Below are positions 47,110-58,910 of a DNA stretch of 64,000 nucleotides, in pieces; position 1 is the stretch's first letter; every line of letters begins with the position of its first letter. This stretch comes from Dermabacter sp. Its GTDB lineage: Bacteria > Actinomycetota > Actinomycetes > Actinomycetales > Dermabacteraceae. The notes beneath the pieces are model-generated. The model made no database searches and was not told the origin of the DNA. It saw nothing but the letters and a program-made list of their open reading frames with translations. The position numbers and the translations under genes were made by a program. Location of the stretch: the NCBI GenBank assembly GCA_030538475.1, contig JAUNTX010000010.1:26179-90178 (forward strand). Direction: 5' to 3'.

Positions 47110-48402
47110 GTGGTGACCACACCGGTGCCCGCACCTTCGCCTTCCGGATCCTCCGCCCCGCTTGCCGGGCGGCGCATCATCGTGGGCGTGTGTGCGGGCA
47201 TCGCTGCATACAAGGCCGCCCATGTGGTGCGCGCCCTCGCCGAGCTCGGCGCCGATGTGCGGGTCATCCCCACGCGTGCCTCGCTCGCTTTCGTGGGCGC
47301 CGCGACCTGGGAGGCGCTCAGCCACAACCGGGTGAGCACGGAGGTGTTCGACGATATCCCCGACGTGGCGCACGTGGCGCTCGGTCAGCAAGCCGACGCC
47401 GTCGTGGTGGTGCCCGCGACCGCCGACTTCCTGGCTCGCGCGCGCATGGGCCGGGCCGACGACCTGCTCACCGCCTCGCTGCTCGTGGCGCGGGGACCGG
47501 TCATCGTGGCCCCCGCGATGCACACGGAAATGTGGGAGCACCCGGCCACGCGCGACAACGTCGAGGTTCTCATCCAGCGCGGCGTCTCGATCATCCCTCC
47601 CGCCGTTGGGCGCCTCACGGGGAGCGATACCGGGGCGGGCCGACTTCCCGAGCCGTCCGTGATCGTCGAACGCGTCCTTAGCTGCCTCGCCGCCCCCACC
47701 GCGGAGCGCGACCTGAGCGGCCGCCACATCGTCATCAGCGCGGGCGGCACGAGGGAAGCGCTCGATCCGGTGCGCGTCCTGACCAACCATTCCACGGGGC
47801 GCCAGGGCGTCGCGCTCGCCCACGCGGCCCTCGTGCGCGGGGCACGGGTCACGCTCGTGCTCGCCCACGCCGAGGTGGAACCTCCCACCGGCGTCGAGCT
47901 CGTGCGCGTCAGCAGCGCCGCCGAGCTAGCCCGCGCCATCGCCGCCCACGCCCCGGGGGCCGACGCGGTCATCATGGCGGCCGCGGTCTCGGACTTCACC
48001 GCGGAGGCCGCCCCCACCAAGGTGAAGAAGAATGACGGCGCCTCGCTCGTGCTTCACCTCACGCAGACCGAGGACATCCTGCGCTCGCTCGTGACCGAAC
48101 GCGGCACGCGCGGCGGGCCCCGCGTCATTGTCGGCTTCGCCGCCGAGACCGGCGATGAGACCTCGAGCGCCCTCGCGTACGCCCAGGCCAAGGCCCGCGC
48201 CAAGGGCGCCGATCTGCTGGCTTTCAACGACGTCAGCGTCTATGCCTTCGGCTCGCCCACCAATCACGTGAGCATCCTCGATGCCGACGGGCGGATTCTC
48301 GAGACGCACGAGGGCACGAAGCACGAGGTCGCGCATGGCCTCGTGTCGGCTATTGCCGAGCGCCTGCGCCATAATGGTGCGGCGGAATCCGCGGGCCGCT
48401 AG
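47110..48402 (+). CDS. coaBC: Bifunctional phosphopantothenoylcysteine decarboxylase/synthetase (CoaBC)
   Basis: Two consecutive steps of coenzyme A synthesis. The N-terminal flavoprotein CoaC domain (about 18-190) has [37 protein letters not shown] with the catalytic His, and [15 protein letters not shown], where actinobacteria have His in place of the more usual Asn. The CoaB domain (from about 205) shows [27 protein letters not shown], and the KVKKND lysine segment. Length 430 is normal. The start is one of two tandem GTG codons 13-18 nt after rpoZ. Confidence 0.95.
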   Translation: MVTTPVPAPSPSGSSAPLAGRRIIVGVCAGIAAYKAAHVVRALAELGADVRVIPTRASLAFVGAATWEALSHNRVSTEVFDDIPDVAHVALGQQADAVVVVPATADFLARARMGRADDLLTASLLVARGPVIVAPAMHTEMWEHPATRDNVEVLIQRGVSIIPPAVGRLTGSDTGAGRLPEPSVIVERVLSCLAAPTAERDLSGRHIVISAGGTREALDPVRVLTNHSTGRQGVALAHAALVRGARVTLVLAHAEVEPPTGVELVRVSSAAELARAIAAHAPGADAVIMAAAVSDFTAEAAPTKVKKNDGASLVLHLTQTEDILRSLVTERGTRGGPRVIVGFAAETGDETSSALAYAQAKARAKGADLLAFNDVSVYAFGSPTNHVSILDADGRILETHEGTKHEVAHGLVSAIAERLRHNGAAESAGR

Positions 48403-48475
48403 GCGGCCGCGGCCCGAATGCCCAGCCGGCGCGGTTACGCTTCCGCCCGGCCCTCGCCCACGTAAGGACACCCGC

Positions 48476-49681
48476 ATGAGTTCACGCGAGCTTCGCTATT
48501 TCACCTCGGAATCGGTGACCGAAGGCCACCCCGACAAGATCTGCGATCAGATCTCCGACGCGATCCTCGACGACATGCTGCGCCAGGATCCGGGCGCGCG
48601 CGTGGCCGTGGAAACCCTCGTGACCACGGGCCTCGTGCACGTGGCGGGGGAGGTGCGCACCGCGGGCTACAGCGACGTCAACAAGATCGTGCGCGACACG
48701 ATCCGCGAGATCGGCTACGACAGCTCCGAGAAGGGCTTCGATGCGGACTCGTGCGGGATCGAGGTCTCGATTGGTTCACAGTCTGACGACATCGCGCTCG
48801 GCGTGGACAATTCCGAGGAGTTCAAAGGTGGCGCGGCCGAAACGGGGAACCAGCTCGGCGCCGGGGACCAGGGGCTCATGTTTGGCTACGCGTGCCGGGA
48901 CACCGACGAGCTCATGCCGCTGCCGATCTACGCCGCGCACTCGCTCGCCCGCCACCTCTCGAGCGCTCGGCGCGACGGCGTGCTGCCGTACCTGCGCCCC
49001 GACGGCAAGACCCAGGTGACGATTGGCTACGACGACGATGCCATTGCGCGCAGCGTCGAAGCGATCGTGGTCTCGAGCCAGCACGCCGAGGACGTCGACA
49101 TCGCCGCGCAGCTCACCCCCGGCATCTCGCAAGTGGTGATCCAGCCGGTCCTCGAGGACCTCGCCGCGCTCGGGCTGGACACGAGCGATGTCACTACCCA
49201 CATCAACCCCACGGGGCGCTTCGTGATCGGCGGGCCGAAGGGCGATGCGGGCCTCACGGGTCGCAAGATCATCGTCGATACGTACGGCGGCATGGCGCGG
49301 CACGGCGGCGGCGCCTTCAGCGGGAAGGATCCCTCGAAGGTGGACCGCAGCGCGGCCTACGCGATGCGCTGGGTGGCCAAGAACGTGGTGGCCGCGGGCC
49401 TCGCGGACCGCTGCGAGGTGCAGGTGGCCTACGCGATTGGGCGGGCCGCCCCCGTCGGCCTGTACGTCGAGACCTTCGGGACCGGCACGGTTCCCGAGAG
49501 CACGCTCGTGGGCGCGATCCACAAGGTCTTTGACCTGCGGCCGCAGGCGATTGTGGAAGAGCTAGACCTGCTGCGCCCCATCTACGCGAAGACCTCGGTG
49601 TTCGGTCACTTCGGCCGCGCCCTGCCGGAGTTCACGTGGGAGCAGACAAACCGCACCGACGATCTGCTGCGGGCCCTGTAG
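48476..49681 (+). CDS. metK: S-adenosylmethionine synthetase
   Basis: Makes SAM from methionine and ATP. The 401-residue protein has the N-terminal ATP motif [20 protein letters not shown], the [20 protein letters not shown] signature, the P-loop-like [19 protein letters not shown] and [18 protein letters not shown] near the end. AAGGAC precedes the ATG; the longer upstream frame overlaps coaBC and is not coding. No riboswitch fits in the 73-nt gap. Its stop overlaps the hisI GTG by one base, an unusual partner, as priA most often follows metK in related actinobacteria. Confidence 0.97.
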   Translation: MSSRELRYFTSESVTEGHPDKICDQISDAILDDMLRQDPGARVAVETLVTTGLVHVAGEVRTAGYSDVNKIVRDTIREIGYDSSEKGFDADSCGIEVSIGSQSDDIALGVDNSEEFKGGAAETGNQLGAGDQGLMFGYACRDTDELMPLPIYAAHSLARHLSSARRDGVLPYLRPDGKTQVTIGYDDDAIARSVEAIVVSSQHAEDVDIAAQLTPGISQVVIQPVLEDLAALGLDTSDVTTHINPTGRFVIGGPKGDAGLTGRKIIVDTYGGMARHGGGAFSGKDPSKVDRSAAYAMRWVAKNVVAAGLADRCEVQVAYAIGRAAPVGLYVETFGTGTVPESTLVGAIHKVFDLRPQAIVEELDLLRPIYAKTSVFGHFGRALPEFTWEQTNRTDDLLRAL

Positions 49682-50075
49682 TGACGCGCGTGCCGCCCGA
49701 AGACTCCGCGCTCGATCCGCGCGTGGCCGCCCGCCTCAAGCGCGACGCGGACAATCTGGTCCCCGCGGTCATCCAGGAGGCGAGCACGGGCGAGGTGCTC
49801 ATGCTCGGCTACATGGACGATGAGGCCCTGCACCGCACCCTCACGAGCGGCCGCGTGGTGCTGTGGTCGCGGTCCCGCCGCGAATACTGGCGCAAGGGCG
49901 ATACGAGCGGGCACGTGCAATGGGTGCGATCCGTCGCGCTCGACTGCGACGGCGACACGATCCTCGTGCGCGCCGAGCAGGTGGGGGCCGCGTGCCACAC
50001 GGGGGCACACACGTGCTTCGAGGACGGGCTGTTGCTGAGCGCCGACGAGGCGCCGGGCGGCGAGAAGGAGCGAGG

Positions 50076-50079
<4 letters not shown>
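49681..50079 (+). CDS. hisI: Phosphoribosyl-AMP cyclohydrolase
   Basis: Third step of histidine synthesis, opening the purine ring of PR-AMP. The 132-residue single-domain protein has [20 protein letters not shown], the active-site [26 protein letters not shown] (metal-binding Asps) and [13 protein letters not shown] with the zinc Cys residues. It has no HisE domain. The GTG start shares one base with the metK stop, and the stop overlaps the trpE ATG. In related genomes it follows hisF; here hisF is elsewhere. Confidence 0.95.
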
Positions 50080-51640
<1,561 letters not shown>

Positions 51641-51644
<4 letters not shown>

Positions 51645-52330
51645 ACGCGCGCTCGCGCAAAGGCCCGGTGCTGCTGACGCTCGCGCTCGGCATCGGCGTC
51701 TTCGCTCTCACCCAAAGCACGTGGATCACCGCGCGCACGCTCTCGCTCGCGGGCACGCTCACGGAGATCACCGTCACGGGGGCCGACGCCGCCCCGGCCA
51801 CGCTCGCGTTCGCGCTCGTCGCGCTCGCCTCCGCCCTCGTGTTCGCCATCTCGCGCCGCACGCTGGCCCGAGTCTGCGCCGTCGTCATCGCCCTGAGCGG
51901 CCTCGCCGTTGCCGCGAGCGCGATCCTCGTCGCGGCGTCCCCGGCCACGGCGGCAGCCCCCGCGGTCGCGGAAGCCACCGGCATCCTGAGCGCCGACGTG
52001 CGCGCCGTGACGAGCAGCTGGCCCTGGGTGGCGGTGCTCGCGGGAGCGCAGCTCGCGGCGGCGGGCGTGTGGGCGATCATCGTGGCCGGATCGGTTCCGC
52101 GCACGCGCTCCACTCGGTATGCCCGACGAAGCGCCGCACCGAAGGCCGACCTCGAGCACGACGACGCTGCCGCGTGGGATGCCCTCAGCCAGGGCGAGGA
52201 TCCGACGAGCGCCGACGACTCCCAGACCGACGACCCCCAGGCCGATGACGAGCGCGGTCACGAGGGGTCGCCCGCGCTGGAGGGCTCTCGTGCGGACGAG
52301 GCGGGCGAGGAGCGCGCGGACCGCGGGTGA
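51641..52330 (+). CDS. Tryptophan-operon-associated membrane protein
   Basis: A 229-residue membrane protein of the Trp-biosynthesis-associated family (Trp_oprn_chp), always found after trpE in actinobacteria. Four hydrophobic segments are visible: LLTLALGIGVFAL, TLAFALVALASALVFAI, VVIALSGLAVAASAILVAA and WVAVLAGAQLAAAGVWAIIV. The conserved TQSTW appears after the first. The last 80 residues are an acidic, low-complexity cytosolic tail (SADDSQTDDPQADDERG). Function is unknown; a role in tryptophan or precursor transport has been guessed only from position. GTGA overlap with trpE. Confidence 0.85.
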
Positions 52331-52408
52331 ATCGCCCGCGCCCGACATGGCACAATGGTGGCGCGCTTGCTTGCGCCCCCGTTCATGGACGATCACCGGA
52401 GAGAATCG

Positions 52409-52636
52409 ATGCCCAAGACCTATCGCGTCCCCCCTGCACCGCCGCACAACGAAGGCAAGACCATCGCCGCGTGGACCTTCGCGGTCTTCACGGTTCTCGG
52501 GTCGATTGGCATCGCGTTCTCGATGGTTCTCGAGCAGCCGTCGCTGCTGTGGGCGGGCCTCGGCGCCATGGTGCTCGGCTGCGTTGTCGCGTTTGTTCTG
52601 CGCGTGATGGGCTTCGGACAAAAGGCCAAGAGCTAA
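52409..52636 (+). CDS. HGxxPAAW family small membrane protein
   Basis: A 75-residue protein with two transmembrane helices (WTFAVFTVLGSIGIAFSMVL and LLWAGLGAMVLGCVVAFVL), conserved in the actinobacterial trp cluster. The family-naming motif is partly changed here to HNEGKTIAAWT. GGAGAG precedes the ATG; the longer frame upstream is not coding. Function unknown. It may have its own promoter in the 78-nt gap after the previous gene, but no clear boxes are seen. Confidence 0.82.
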   Translation: MPKTYRVPPAPPHNEGKTIAAWTFAVFTVLGSIGIAFSMVLEQPSLLWAGLGAMVLGCVVAFVLRVMGFGQKAKS

Positions 52637-52639
52637 CCG

Positions 52640-53143
52640 GTGCCTGACGGATTCGTAGCGCCGCCGCGCGGGACTCTCGAGGGCTCCGCCCCGGGTACGC
52701 CCGTGGCTGCTGCGAGCAGTGGAGCAGGGCGCCTTCGGCGGATCGCGCTTCCGCTCGCGGTGTGTGCGGCGGCGATCCTGGCGCTCGTCGTCTTGCGTCT
52801 CGTGTTCAATCCCTTCACGCAGAGCGTCCCGCTGTGCGCCTTTCACGCCCTCACCGGCCTCTACTGCCCGGGCTGCGGCGCCACCCGCGCCGCCTACGCC
52901 GTGAGCATCGGCGACCTGGCGCTCGCCGTGCGCTCCTGGGCGCCCATTCTCGTCCTCGGGCCGCTCGCCGTCGGCGCCTGGCTCTGGTGGGCCGTGGCCC
53001 GCTGGAGGGGCGTTGTGCCTCGCCTGTTCGTGCCGTGGCCGCTCATGGCCACCGCCCTCAGCCTCCTGCTCGTTTTTGGCGTGGTGCGCAACCTTCCCGG
53101 CTTCGAGCTGCTGCGCCCCCTGTCCCTCGCCGTCGGCGGCTAA
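52640..53143 (+). CDS. DUF2752 family membrane protein
   Basis: A 167-residue membrane protein with three or four helices and the family motif CAFHALTGLYCPGCGATRA, which has three Cys (one before, two in CPGCG) in a short loop after the first helix; metal or cluster binding is conceivable. The first 35 residues are low-complexity. The GTG start is three bases after the upstream stop. The family also occurs outside trp clusters. Function unknown. Confidence 0.82.
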   Translation: MPDGFVAPPRGTLEGSAPGTPVAAASSGAGRLRRIALPLAVCAAAILALVVLRLVFNPFTQSVPLCAFHALTGLYCPGCGATRAAYAVSIGDLALAVRSWAPILVLGPLAVGAWLWWAVARWRGVVPRLFVPWPLMATALSLLLVFGVVRNLPGFELLRPLSLAVGG

Positions 53144-53199
53144 GCCCCGCTGCCGGGCGCGTTATTCGGGGCCCGGACCCCAGATAAGAAGGATCTTCC

Positions 53200-53997
53200 A
53201 TGACCGTGTTGACGAGCATCATCGCCGGGGTGCGCGAGGACCTCGCGGCCCGCGTCCGCGTGGTGCCTGCCGCTCAGATTCGCCGCGACGCCGAGGCTGC
53301 CGCGCCCCCCATCGACGTCGTGCCCCTCATCCGCGCCTCGAGCGGCATCGGGCTCATCGCCGAGGTCAAGCGATCCTCCCCGTCCAAGGGGGCGCTCGCG
53401 CCGATCACCGATCCGTCGGCCCTTGCCGCCGACTACAGCGCCGGGGGAGCGAACGCCATCAGCGTGCTCACCGAGCAGCGCCGCTTCCGGGGCACCCTCG
53501 CCGACCTCGATGCCGTGCGCTCCCGCGTGAGCACCCCCGTCCTGCGCAAGGACTTCATGGTGGACGAATATCAGTTCTACGAGGCCCGCGCCCACGGCGC
53601 CGACATCGTGCTGCTCATCGTGGCCGCCCTGAGCGATGCGCAGCTGGCGGAGTTCTACGCCCTCACGCGCGCGCTCGGCATGCGCGCCCTCGTCGAGACG
53701 CACGACGCCGGCGAGGTCGAGCGGGCGCTTCGCCTTGACGCTGAGCTCATCGGCGTCAACGCCCGCAACCTCAAGACCCTCGAGGTCGATCGGGACCACG
53801 CCGCGGCCCTTGTCGGCACGATCCCGTCCGAGCGGCTCGCCGTCGCTGAATCCGCGGTTGTGGACCTCGCCGATGTTGAGGCCTATGCCGCGGCCGGCGC
53901 AGACGCGGTCCTCGTGGGCGAGGCGCTTGTGACACACTCGAATCCACGCGACGCCGCTCGCGCCTTCACCCAGGTCTCCCGGCGCGGCCGCGCCTGA
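53200..53997 (+). CDS. trpC: Indole-3-glycerol phosphate synthase
   Basis: Ring closure that makes indole-3-glycerol phosphate from CdRP. The 265-residue TIM barrel has the catalytic Lys in [26 protein letters not shown] with the catalytic Glu, [13 protein letters not shown] with the second Lys, [27 protein letters not shown] and [12 protein letters not shown]. It is a single enzyme, not fused to TrpF. AAGAAGGATC precedes the ATG. The 56-nt gap upstream has a GC-rich inverted repeat (CCGGGC, GCCCGG) but no clear leader peptide. Confidence 0.96.
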   Translation: MTVLTSIIAGVREDLAARVRVVPAAQIRRDAEAAAPPIDVVPLIRASSGIGLIAEVKRSSPSKGALAPITDPSALAADYSAGGANAISVLTEQRRFRGTLADLDAVRSRVSTPVLRKDFMVDEYQFYEARAHGADIVLLIVAALSDAQLAEFYALTRALGMRALVETHDAGEVERALRLDAELIGVNARNLKTLEVDRDHAAALVGTIPSERLAVAESAVVDLADVEAYAAAGADAVLVGEALVTHSNPRDAARAFTQVSRRGRA

Positions 53998-54026
53998 GGA
54001 GACGAGACAGAGAAAGGGTGCCCCGC

Positions 54027-55340
54027 ATGGTTGCACACGAGCCCACCGCCCCCGCAGAGTCGATTGCCTCTGTGAGCGGCCCGTACTTCGGTGCGTACGG
54101 AGGGCGCTTCCTTCCCGAGGCGCTCGTACCCGCCCTTGATGAGCTGACCGAGGCGTGGGAGAAGGCCGCGATTGACCCGTCGTTCATCGACGAGGTGCAG
54201 CGGCTGTTTCGGGAGTACACGGGGCGGCCGTCGCTCCTGACCGAGGTGCCCCGCTTCTCCGCGCTCGCCGGGGGCGCGCGCATCTTCCTCAAGCGCGAGG
54301 ACCTCAATCACACGGGCAGCCACAAGATCAACAACGTGCTCGCCCAGGCGCTGCTGACGAAGCGGATGGGCAAGAAGCGCGTCATCGCGGAAACGGGCGC
54401 GGGCCAGCACGGCGTGGCCACTGCGACCGCCGCGGCCCTCATGGGGCTCGACTGCACGATCTACATGGGCCAGGTGGATACCGAGCGCCAGGCCCTCAAC
54501 GTGGCCCGCATGCGCCTGCTCGGCGCCGAGGTCATCCCCGTCACCCACGGCTCGCGCACCCTCAAGGACGCGATCAACGAGGCGTTTCGCGATTGGGTCA
54601 CCAACGTGGACACGACCCACTACCTGCTCGGCACGGTCACGGGCCCGCACCCGTACCCGACCATGGTCCGCGACTTCCACCGGGTCATCGGGGAGGAAGC
54701 GCGCGAACAGATCCTCACTCAGGCCGGGCGCCTGCCCGACGCGCTCGTCGCGTGCGTGGGCGGCGGCTCGAACGCCATCGGCCTCTTCCACGCCTTCCTC
54801 GACGATCCCGACGTGCGGATCCTCGGCTGCGAGGCGGGCGGCGACGGCGTGGACACCGAGCGGCACAGCGCGACGATTGGCGCGGGAAGCCCGGGCGTCC
54901 TCCACGGCGCCCGCTCGTACGTCATGCAGGACGAGGACGGCCAGACCATCGAATCGCATTCGGTGAGCGCCGGTCTCGACTACCCGAGTGTCGGCCCCGA
55001 ACACTCCTACCTTCACGATGTCGGGCGCGCCGAGTACCGCGCGATTGATGACGTGGCGGCGATGGACGCCTTCGCGGCGCTCTCGATGACCGAGGGCATC
55101 ATGCCCGCCATCGAATCGGCCCACGCGCTTGCCGGGGCGATCCAGCTGGGGCACGAACTTGGAGAGGGCGCGATCATCATCGTCAATCTCTCCGGCCGCG
55201 GCGACAAGGACGTGACGACCGCCTCCCGCTGGTTCGGCCTCCTGCCGCCATCGGAGCAGGGCGAGGCCCCGCCGCGGGCCGACCTCGCGGACGTTCGCCG
55301 CCGCGTGGCGGACGCGCTCACCTTTGAGGAAGGGAACTGA
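54027..55340 (+). CDS. trpB: Tryptophan synthase beta chain
   Basis: PLP enzyme that joins indole with serine. The 437-residue protein shows [20 protein letters not shown], the PLP Lys in [28 protein letters not shown] with the catalytic Glu, the phosphate loop [12 protein letters not shown] and [16 protein letters not shown]. The ATG giving MVAHEPT is chosen because AAAGGG stands at suitable spacing; a GTG nine bases upstream is less likely. trpA follows after one base. It is the usual TrpB1 type that pairs with TrpA. Confidence 0.97.
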   Translation: MVAHEPTAPAESIASVSGPYFGAYGGRFLPEALVPALDELTEAWEKAAIDPSFIDEVQRLFREYTGRPSLLTEVPRFSALAGGARIFLKREDLNHTGSHKINNVLAQALLTKRMGKKRVIAETGAGQHGVATATAAALMGLDCTIYMGQVDTERQALNVARMRLLGAEVIPVTHGSRTLKDAINEAFRDWVTNVDTTHYLLGTVTGPHPYPTMVRDFHRVIGEEAREQILTQAGRLPDALVACVGGGSNAIGLFHAFLDDPDVRILGCEAGGDGVDTERHSATIGAGSPGVLHGARSYVMQDEDGQTIESHSVSAGLDYPSVGPEHSYLHDVGRAEYRAIDDVAAMDAFAALSMTEGIMPAIESAHALAGAIQLGHELGEGAIIIVNLSGRGDKDVTTASRWFGLLPPSEQGEAPPRADLADVRRRVADALTFEEGN

Positions 55341-55341
55341 C

Positions 55342-56151
55342 ATGGCACGGCTTTGCTCTGCAGACGTCATCGACCGCTGCTCAGCAGAGAACAGGGCCGC
55401 GCTCGTGGCCTATCTTCCGGTGGGCTTTCCCACCTTCGAGGGCAGCCTCGACGCGGTGCGCTGCCTCGTCGATGCGGGCGTGGACATGATCGAGTTCGGC
55501 ATTCCCTACACCGATCCGGTCATGGACGGGCCCGTCATTCAGGAGGCCGCCGACCGTGCTCTCGCGCAGGGCACGCGGCCCCGCGATGTCATGCGCGCCA
55601 TCGAATCCCTGAGCGATCTCGATGCGGCCCTGCTCGTCATGAGCTACTACAACCCGATCCTCGCCTACGGCGTGGACGCCTTCGCGCGCGATCTGGCGAG
55701 CGCCGGGGGAGCGGGCGTCATCACGCCGGACCTCACCCCGGACTCGGGCGCCGAATGGATCGCCGCCTCGAGCGCTCACGAGGTCGACCGCGTGTTCCTC
55801 GTCGCCCCGAGCTCCCCGCGCGAGCGGCTCGAGTACGTCGTGCGTAACACGGAGGGGTTCGTGTACGCGGCCTCCACGATGGGCGTGACGGGACTGCGCT
55901 CGTCCGTCGGCGCCGCCGCCGAAGACCTCGTGGCCCGAACCCGTGCGGCGGGCGCGCCCCGCGTCTGCGTCGGCCTCGGGGTGTCCAACGGCGAGCAGGC
56001 GGCCGATATCGGGCGCTTTGCCGACGGCGTGATCGTCGGCAGCGCCTTCGTGCGCGCCCTGCTCGGCGCGGAATCTCCCGCGGCGGGCCGCGCGGCCCTC
56101 ACGGACCTCGTGCGCGATATGCGCCGCGGCATCGATGGAGCACGCGCATGA
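55342..56151 (+). CDS. trpA: Tryptophan synthase alpha chain
   Basis: Cleaves indole-3-glycerol phosphate and channels indole to TrpB. The 269-residue TIM barrel has the catalytic Glu and Asp in MIEFGIPYTDPVMDGPVIQE, the SYYNPILAYG segment, DLTPDSGAEW, APSSPRERLEYV, VYAASTMGVTG and the phosphate-binding VGLGVSNGEQA and GVIVGSAFV. The start is the ATG after GAAGGGAACTGAC. The stop overlaps lgt (ATGA). Confidence 0.96.
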   Translation: MARLCSADVIDRCSAENRAALVAYLPVGFPTFEGSLDAVRCLVDAGVDMIEFGIPYTDPVMDGPVIQEAADRALAQGTRPRDVMRAIESLSDLDAALLVMSYYNPILAYGVDAFARDLASAGGAGVITPDLTPDSGAEWIAASSAHEVDRVFLVAPSSPRERLEYVVRNTEGFVYAASTMGVTGLRSSVGAAAEDLVARTRAAGAPRVCVGLGVSNGEQAADIGRFADGVIVGSAFVRALLGAESPAAGRAALTDLVRDMRRGIDGARA

Positions 56152-57035
56152 GCCTCGCCGGTATCCCGAGCCCCACGGTCAGCGCGATCAGCATCGGCCC
56201 CGTGACCATCCACTTCTACGCGCTGTTCATCCTCACCGGTATCGGCGTGGCCGGATGGTGGGCCTCCAAGCGCTGGGTGGCGCGCGGCGGCGATGCCGAG
56301 GACATGTTCGACATCGCGTTCGCGGCGGTCATCGCGGGCATCATCGGCGCCCGCATCTACCACGTGGCGGTCAACCCGAGCGACTACTTCGGCGCGGGCG
56401 CCGATCCGCTCGATGCCCTGAAAATCTGGGAAGGCGGCCTCGGAATCTGGGGCGGCGTGGCCGGAGGCGGCATCGCCGCGTGGGTCATGGCCAGGCGCAA
56501 GCGCGTCAACTTCCTCGTGCTCGCCGACGCCATTGGCCCCACGCTCTTCGTCGCGCAGGCCATTGGCCGCCTCGGGAACTGGGCGAACCAGGAACTCTAC
56601 GGCGCCCCCACCGACGTGCCGTGGGGCCTCGAGATCTCGTGCGTCCAAAACGGCTCGACGATCGCCGGGTGCATCCCGGGCACGTATCAGCCCACGTTCC
56701 TCTACGAAGCCCTGTGGAACCTCGCGGCGTGCGCCGTCGTGCTGCTCATCTCGCGGCGATTCTCCATCGCGGGTGGCCGCGTGTTCGTCCTGTACGTCAT
56801 CGGCTACGCCTCGGGCCGCGTGCTCATGGAGACGATGCGCACGGATCCCTCGACCATGGTGCTCGGCATGCGCGTCCACATGCTCGTCTACATCCTCACC
56901 GCCCTCGCCGCGCTCGTCGCCTTCGTGCTCATGAGCATGCGCGCCGTACAGCACGGGGAGCCGACGCGCGCAACCGACGGCATCGCGGCCCCGGAGAATG
57001 CTCCCGCTCCCGCCGAGGGGGAGAGCCAGGGCTGA
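56148..57035 (+). CDS. lgt: Prolipoprotein diacylglyceryl transferase
   Basis: Inner-membrane enzyme that attaches diacylglycerol to the lipobox Cys of lipoproteins. The 295-residue protein has about seven helices. Signature parts: IHFYALFILTGIGVA, IIGARIYHVAVN, IWEGGLGIWGGVAGG, and the Lgt signature AIGRLGNWANQELYG with the essential Arg and Asn residues, then PTFLYEALWNL and VLMETMRTDP. The C-terminal tail is short and Glu/Ala-rich. It is coupled to trpA, a frequent actinobacterial arrangement. Confidence 0.95.
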   Translation: MSLAGIPSPTVSAISIGPVTIHFYALFILTGIGVAGWWASKRWVARGGDAEDMFDIAFAAVIAGIIGARIYHVAVNPSDYFGAGADPLDALKIWEGGLGIWGGVAGGGIAAWVMARRKRVNFLVLADAIGPTLFVAQAIGRLGNWANQELYGAPTDVPWGLEISCVQNGSTIAGCIPGTYQPTFLYEALWNLAACAVVLLISRRFSIAGGRVFVLYVIGYASGRVLMETMRTDPSTMVLGMRVHMLVYILTALAALVAFVLMSMRAVQHGEPTRATDGIAAPENAPAPAEGESQG

Positions 57036-57115
57036 GGCCCGGCCTCACGGGCGCCCCGGCCCCGCGTTGAGGGGCGCAGCGGCGCGCTGTCTCTCGGCGC
57101 CCGGGCACCACGCTC

Positions 57116-57138
57116 GCCTCCCGCGTTCGGTGGGAGGC
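57116..57138 (+). terminator. Possible weak terminator after lgt
   Basis: A 7-bp stem (GCCTCCC with GGGAGGC) on a 9-nt loop, without a T-run, about 80 nt after the lgt stop. Confidence 0.35.
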
Positions 57139-57191
57139 ACAAAGTGGGCGACACCGGGACGAAACTGGGGATGATCACGGAGTTCGCCCCC

Positions 57192-57197
57192 TAGAAT
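57192..57197 (+). promoter_or_regulatory. Candidate -10 box (TAGAAT) of pyk
   Basis: TAGAAT is close to consensus. It would start a leader of about 135 nt. No convincing -35 was found at 16-19 nt. Confidence 0.45.
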
Positions 57198-57338
57198 GGT
57201 TCCTGGATCTCGGCGTAGCGACCCGCGCACCACTGTGCGCTCGCACCCCCCGCGCGCTCCTCATGAGAAGGCCCGCCGGATTCGCGAGTGTCACGGCCGG
57301 CGAGGGTCCCGCCCCAGACAAGCAATAGATGGGTTGAC

Positions 57339-58811
57339 ATGCGTAAAGCAAAGATCGTTTGTACTCTCGGTCCTGCCACTAACACGTACGAACAAATTCG
57401 TACGCTCATTGAATCGGGCATGAACGTGGCCCGCATGAACTTGAGCCACGGATCGTACGCAGACCACGAGGCGGTGTACGCCAACATCCGCCAGGCAGCG
57501 GCCGATCTGGGTCAGAGCGTCGCGATCCTCGTGGACCTGCAGGGCCCGAAGATCCGCCTCGGCAAGTTCGCCGACGGCCCGCACGATCTCGCCGTGGGCG
57601 ATCTGTTCACCATCACCACCGACGACATCCTGGGCACGCGCGAGCGCGTCAGCACGACCTTCAAGGGCCTGCCGGGGGATTCGCGTCCGGGCGACATGCT
57701 TCTCATCGATGACGGCAAGGTCGCCGTCCGCGTTGTCGAAGTGACCGATACCGACGTCAAGACCGTCGTCGAGGTCCCCGGTCCCGTCTCGAACAACAAG
57801 GGCATCAACCTTCCCGGTGTGGCCGTGTCGGTCCCCGCGATGAGCGAGAAGGACATCGCCGATCTGCGCTGGGGCCTCCAGCTCGGCGCCGACCTCATCG
57901 CCCTCTCCTTCGTGCGCGATGCGCACGACGTGGAGGATGTTCACCGCATCATGGACGAAGAGGGCATTCGCCTTCCCGTGATCGCCAAGATCGAGAAGCC
58001 GCAGGCCGTGCGTGCCCTGCGCGGCATTGTCGGCGCGTTCGACGGCATCATGGTGGCCCGCGGCGACCTCGGCGTGGAGCTCCCGCTCGAGCAGGTGCCG
58101 CTCGTGCAGAAGCGCACGATTGAGCTGGCCCGCCGGAACGCGAAGCCGGTCATCGTCGCCACCCAGGTGCTCGAGTCGATGATCACGAACCCGCGGCCCA
58201 CGCGCGCCGAGGCGTCGGACTGCGCGAACGCGATCCTCGACGGCGCCGACGCCGTCATGCTCTCGGGGGAAACCTCCGTGGGTGCCTTCCCGTTCGAGGC
58301 GGTGCGCACGATGGCGCGCATCATCACGAACACCGAGGAAAACGGCGCCGACCGCATCAACGAGCTCGGCACGATTCCTCACACCCGCGGTGGCGCGATC
58401 ACGCGCGCGGCGGCCGAAATCGGCGATCAGCTCTCCGCCCAGTACCTCGTGACCTTCACGGAGTCGGGCGATACGGCCCGCCGCCTCTCGCGTCTGCGCC
58501 CCACCATCCCCCTGCTCGCCATCACGCCGTATGAGAAGGTCTCGAACCAGCTGTCGCTGAGCTGGGGCATCGAGTCGCACCTGGTGGAGCCGCAGCGCAG
58601 CACCGACGAAATGGTGAAGGTGGTGGACGAACTGCTGCGCGAGAAGAAGGGCCTGCAGCCCGGCGACCTCGTCATCATCGCCGCCGGTTCGCCCCCCGGG
58701 GTCCACGGCTCGACGAACACCCTGCGGGTGCACCGCATTGGTGACCTCGATGGCACGGAGGCCGCGAAGGCCGAGGCCGATTCGATTGCGGCAGGGTTCC
58801 TGCCCGGCTGA
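57339..58811 (+). CDS. pyk: Pyruvate kinase
   Basis: Final ATP-yielding step of glycolysis. The 490-residue protein is full length: MRKAKIVCTLGPATNTYEQI, MNLSHGSYADH, the ATP/PEP-binding DLQGPKIRLGKF, the signature IAKIEKPQAVRALRGIV with the catalytic Lys, MVARGDLGVELP, VIVATQVLESMITNPRPTRA, and AVMLSGETSVG. The C-terminal allosteric domain lies after about residue 350. The ATG at MRKAKI is used; upstream in-frame residues are not conserved. Its ribosome-binding site is weak (GATGGG). A strong hairpin follows the stop. Confidence 0.97.
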   Translation: MRKAKIVCTLGPATNTYEQIRTLIESGMNVARMNLSHGSYADHEAVYANIRQAAADLGQSVAILVDLQGPKIRLGKFADGPHDLAVGDLFTITTDDILGTRERVSTTFKGLPGDSRPGDMLLIDDGKVAVRVVEVTDTDVKTVVEVPGPVSNNKGINLPGVAVSVPAMSEKDIADLRWGLQLGADLIALSFVRDAHDVEDVHRIMDEEGIRLPVIAKIEKPQAVRALRGIVGAFDGIMVARGDLGVELPLEQVPLVQKRTIELARRNAKPVIVATQVLESMITNPRPTRAEASDCANAILDGADAVMLSGETSVGAFPFEAVRTMARIITNTEENGADRINELGTIPHTRGGAITRAAAEIGDQLSAQYLVTFTESGDTARRLSRLRPTIPLLAITPYEKVSNQLSLSWGIESHLVEPQRSTDEMVKVVDELLREKKGLQPGDLVIIAAGSPPGVHGSTNTLRVHRIGDLDGTEAAKAEADSIAAGFLPG

Positions 58812-58831
58812 TCCCCGCATCGCATGAGAGC

Positions 58832-58860
58832 GGCCCCGCACACATGGCGTGTGCGGGGCC
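58832..58860. terminator. Hairpin terminator between pyk and tRNA-Leu
   Basis: A perfect 12-bp stem (GGCCCCGCACAC with its complement) on a 5-nt loop, followed by TTCTCTC on the plus strand; flanking GAGAG/CTCTC can extend it. It lies between convergent units. Confidence 0.85.
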
Positions 58861-58910
58861 TTCTCTCGTCGCGAGGCGCCTCTGGCAAGAAGCGCGCCGG
58901 CCTGCTGGGG

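Larger units (their letters stand above)
57036..57338. other. Intergenic region lgt-pyk
   Basis: About 300 nt without a gene. It contains a weak hairpin soon after lgt, a good -10 box, and then a GC-rich leader of roughly 135 nt before pyk in which I see no recognisable riboswitch. The leader's second half has short GC-rich inverted segments but no clear terminator. Confidence 0.6.

Noticed and set aside
47500..47540. CoaC domain with PAMH instead of PAMN suggested a damaged active site
   Set aside because: This substitution is normal in actinobacterial CoaBC proteins, and the other catalytic residues are intact.
48403..48475. Possible SAM riboswitch before metK
   Set aside because: The gap is only 73 nt and shows no conserved SAM-riboswitch core.
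53144..53199. Possible tryptophan attenuator before trpC
   Set aside because: There is a GC-rich inverted repeat but no leader frame with Trp codons and no alternative terminator structure.
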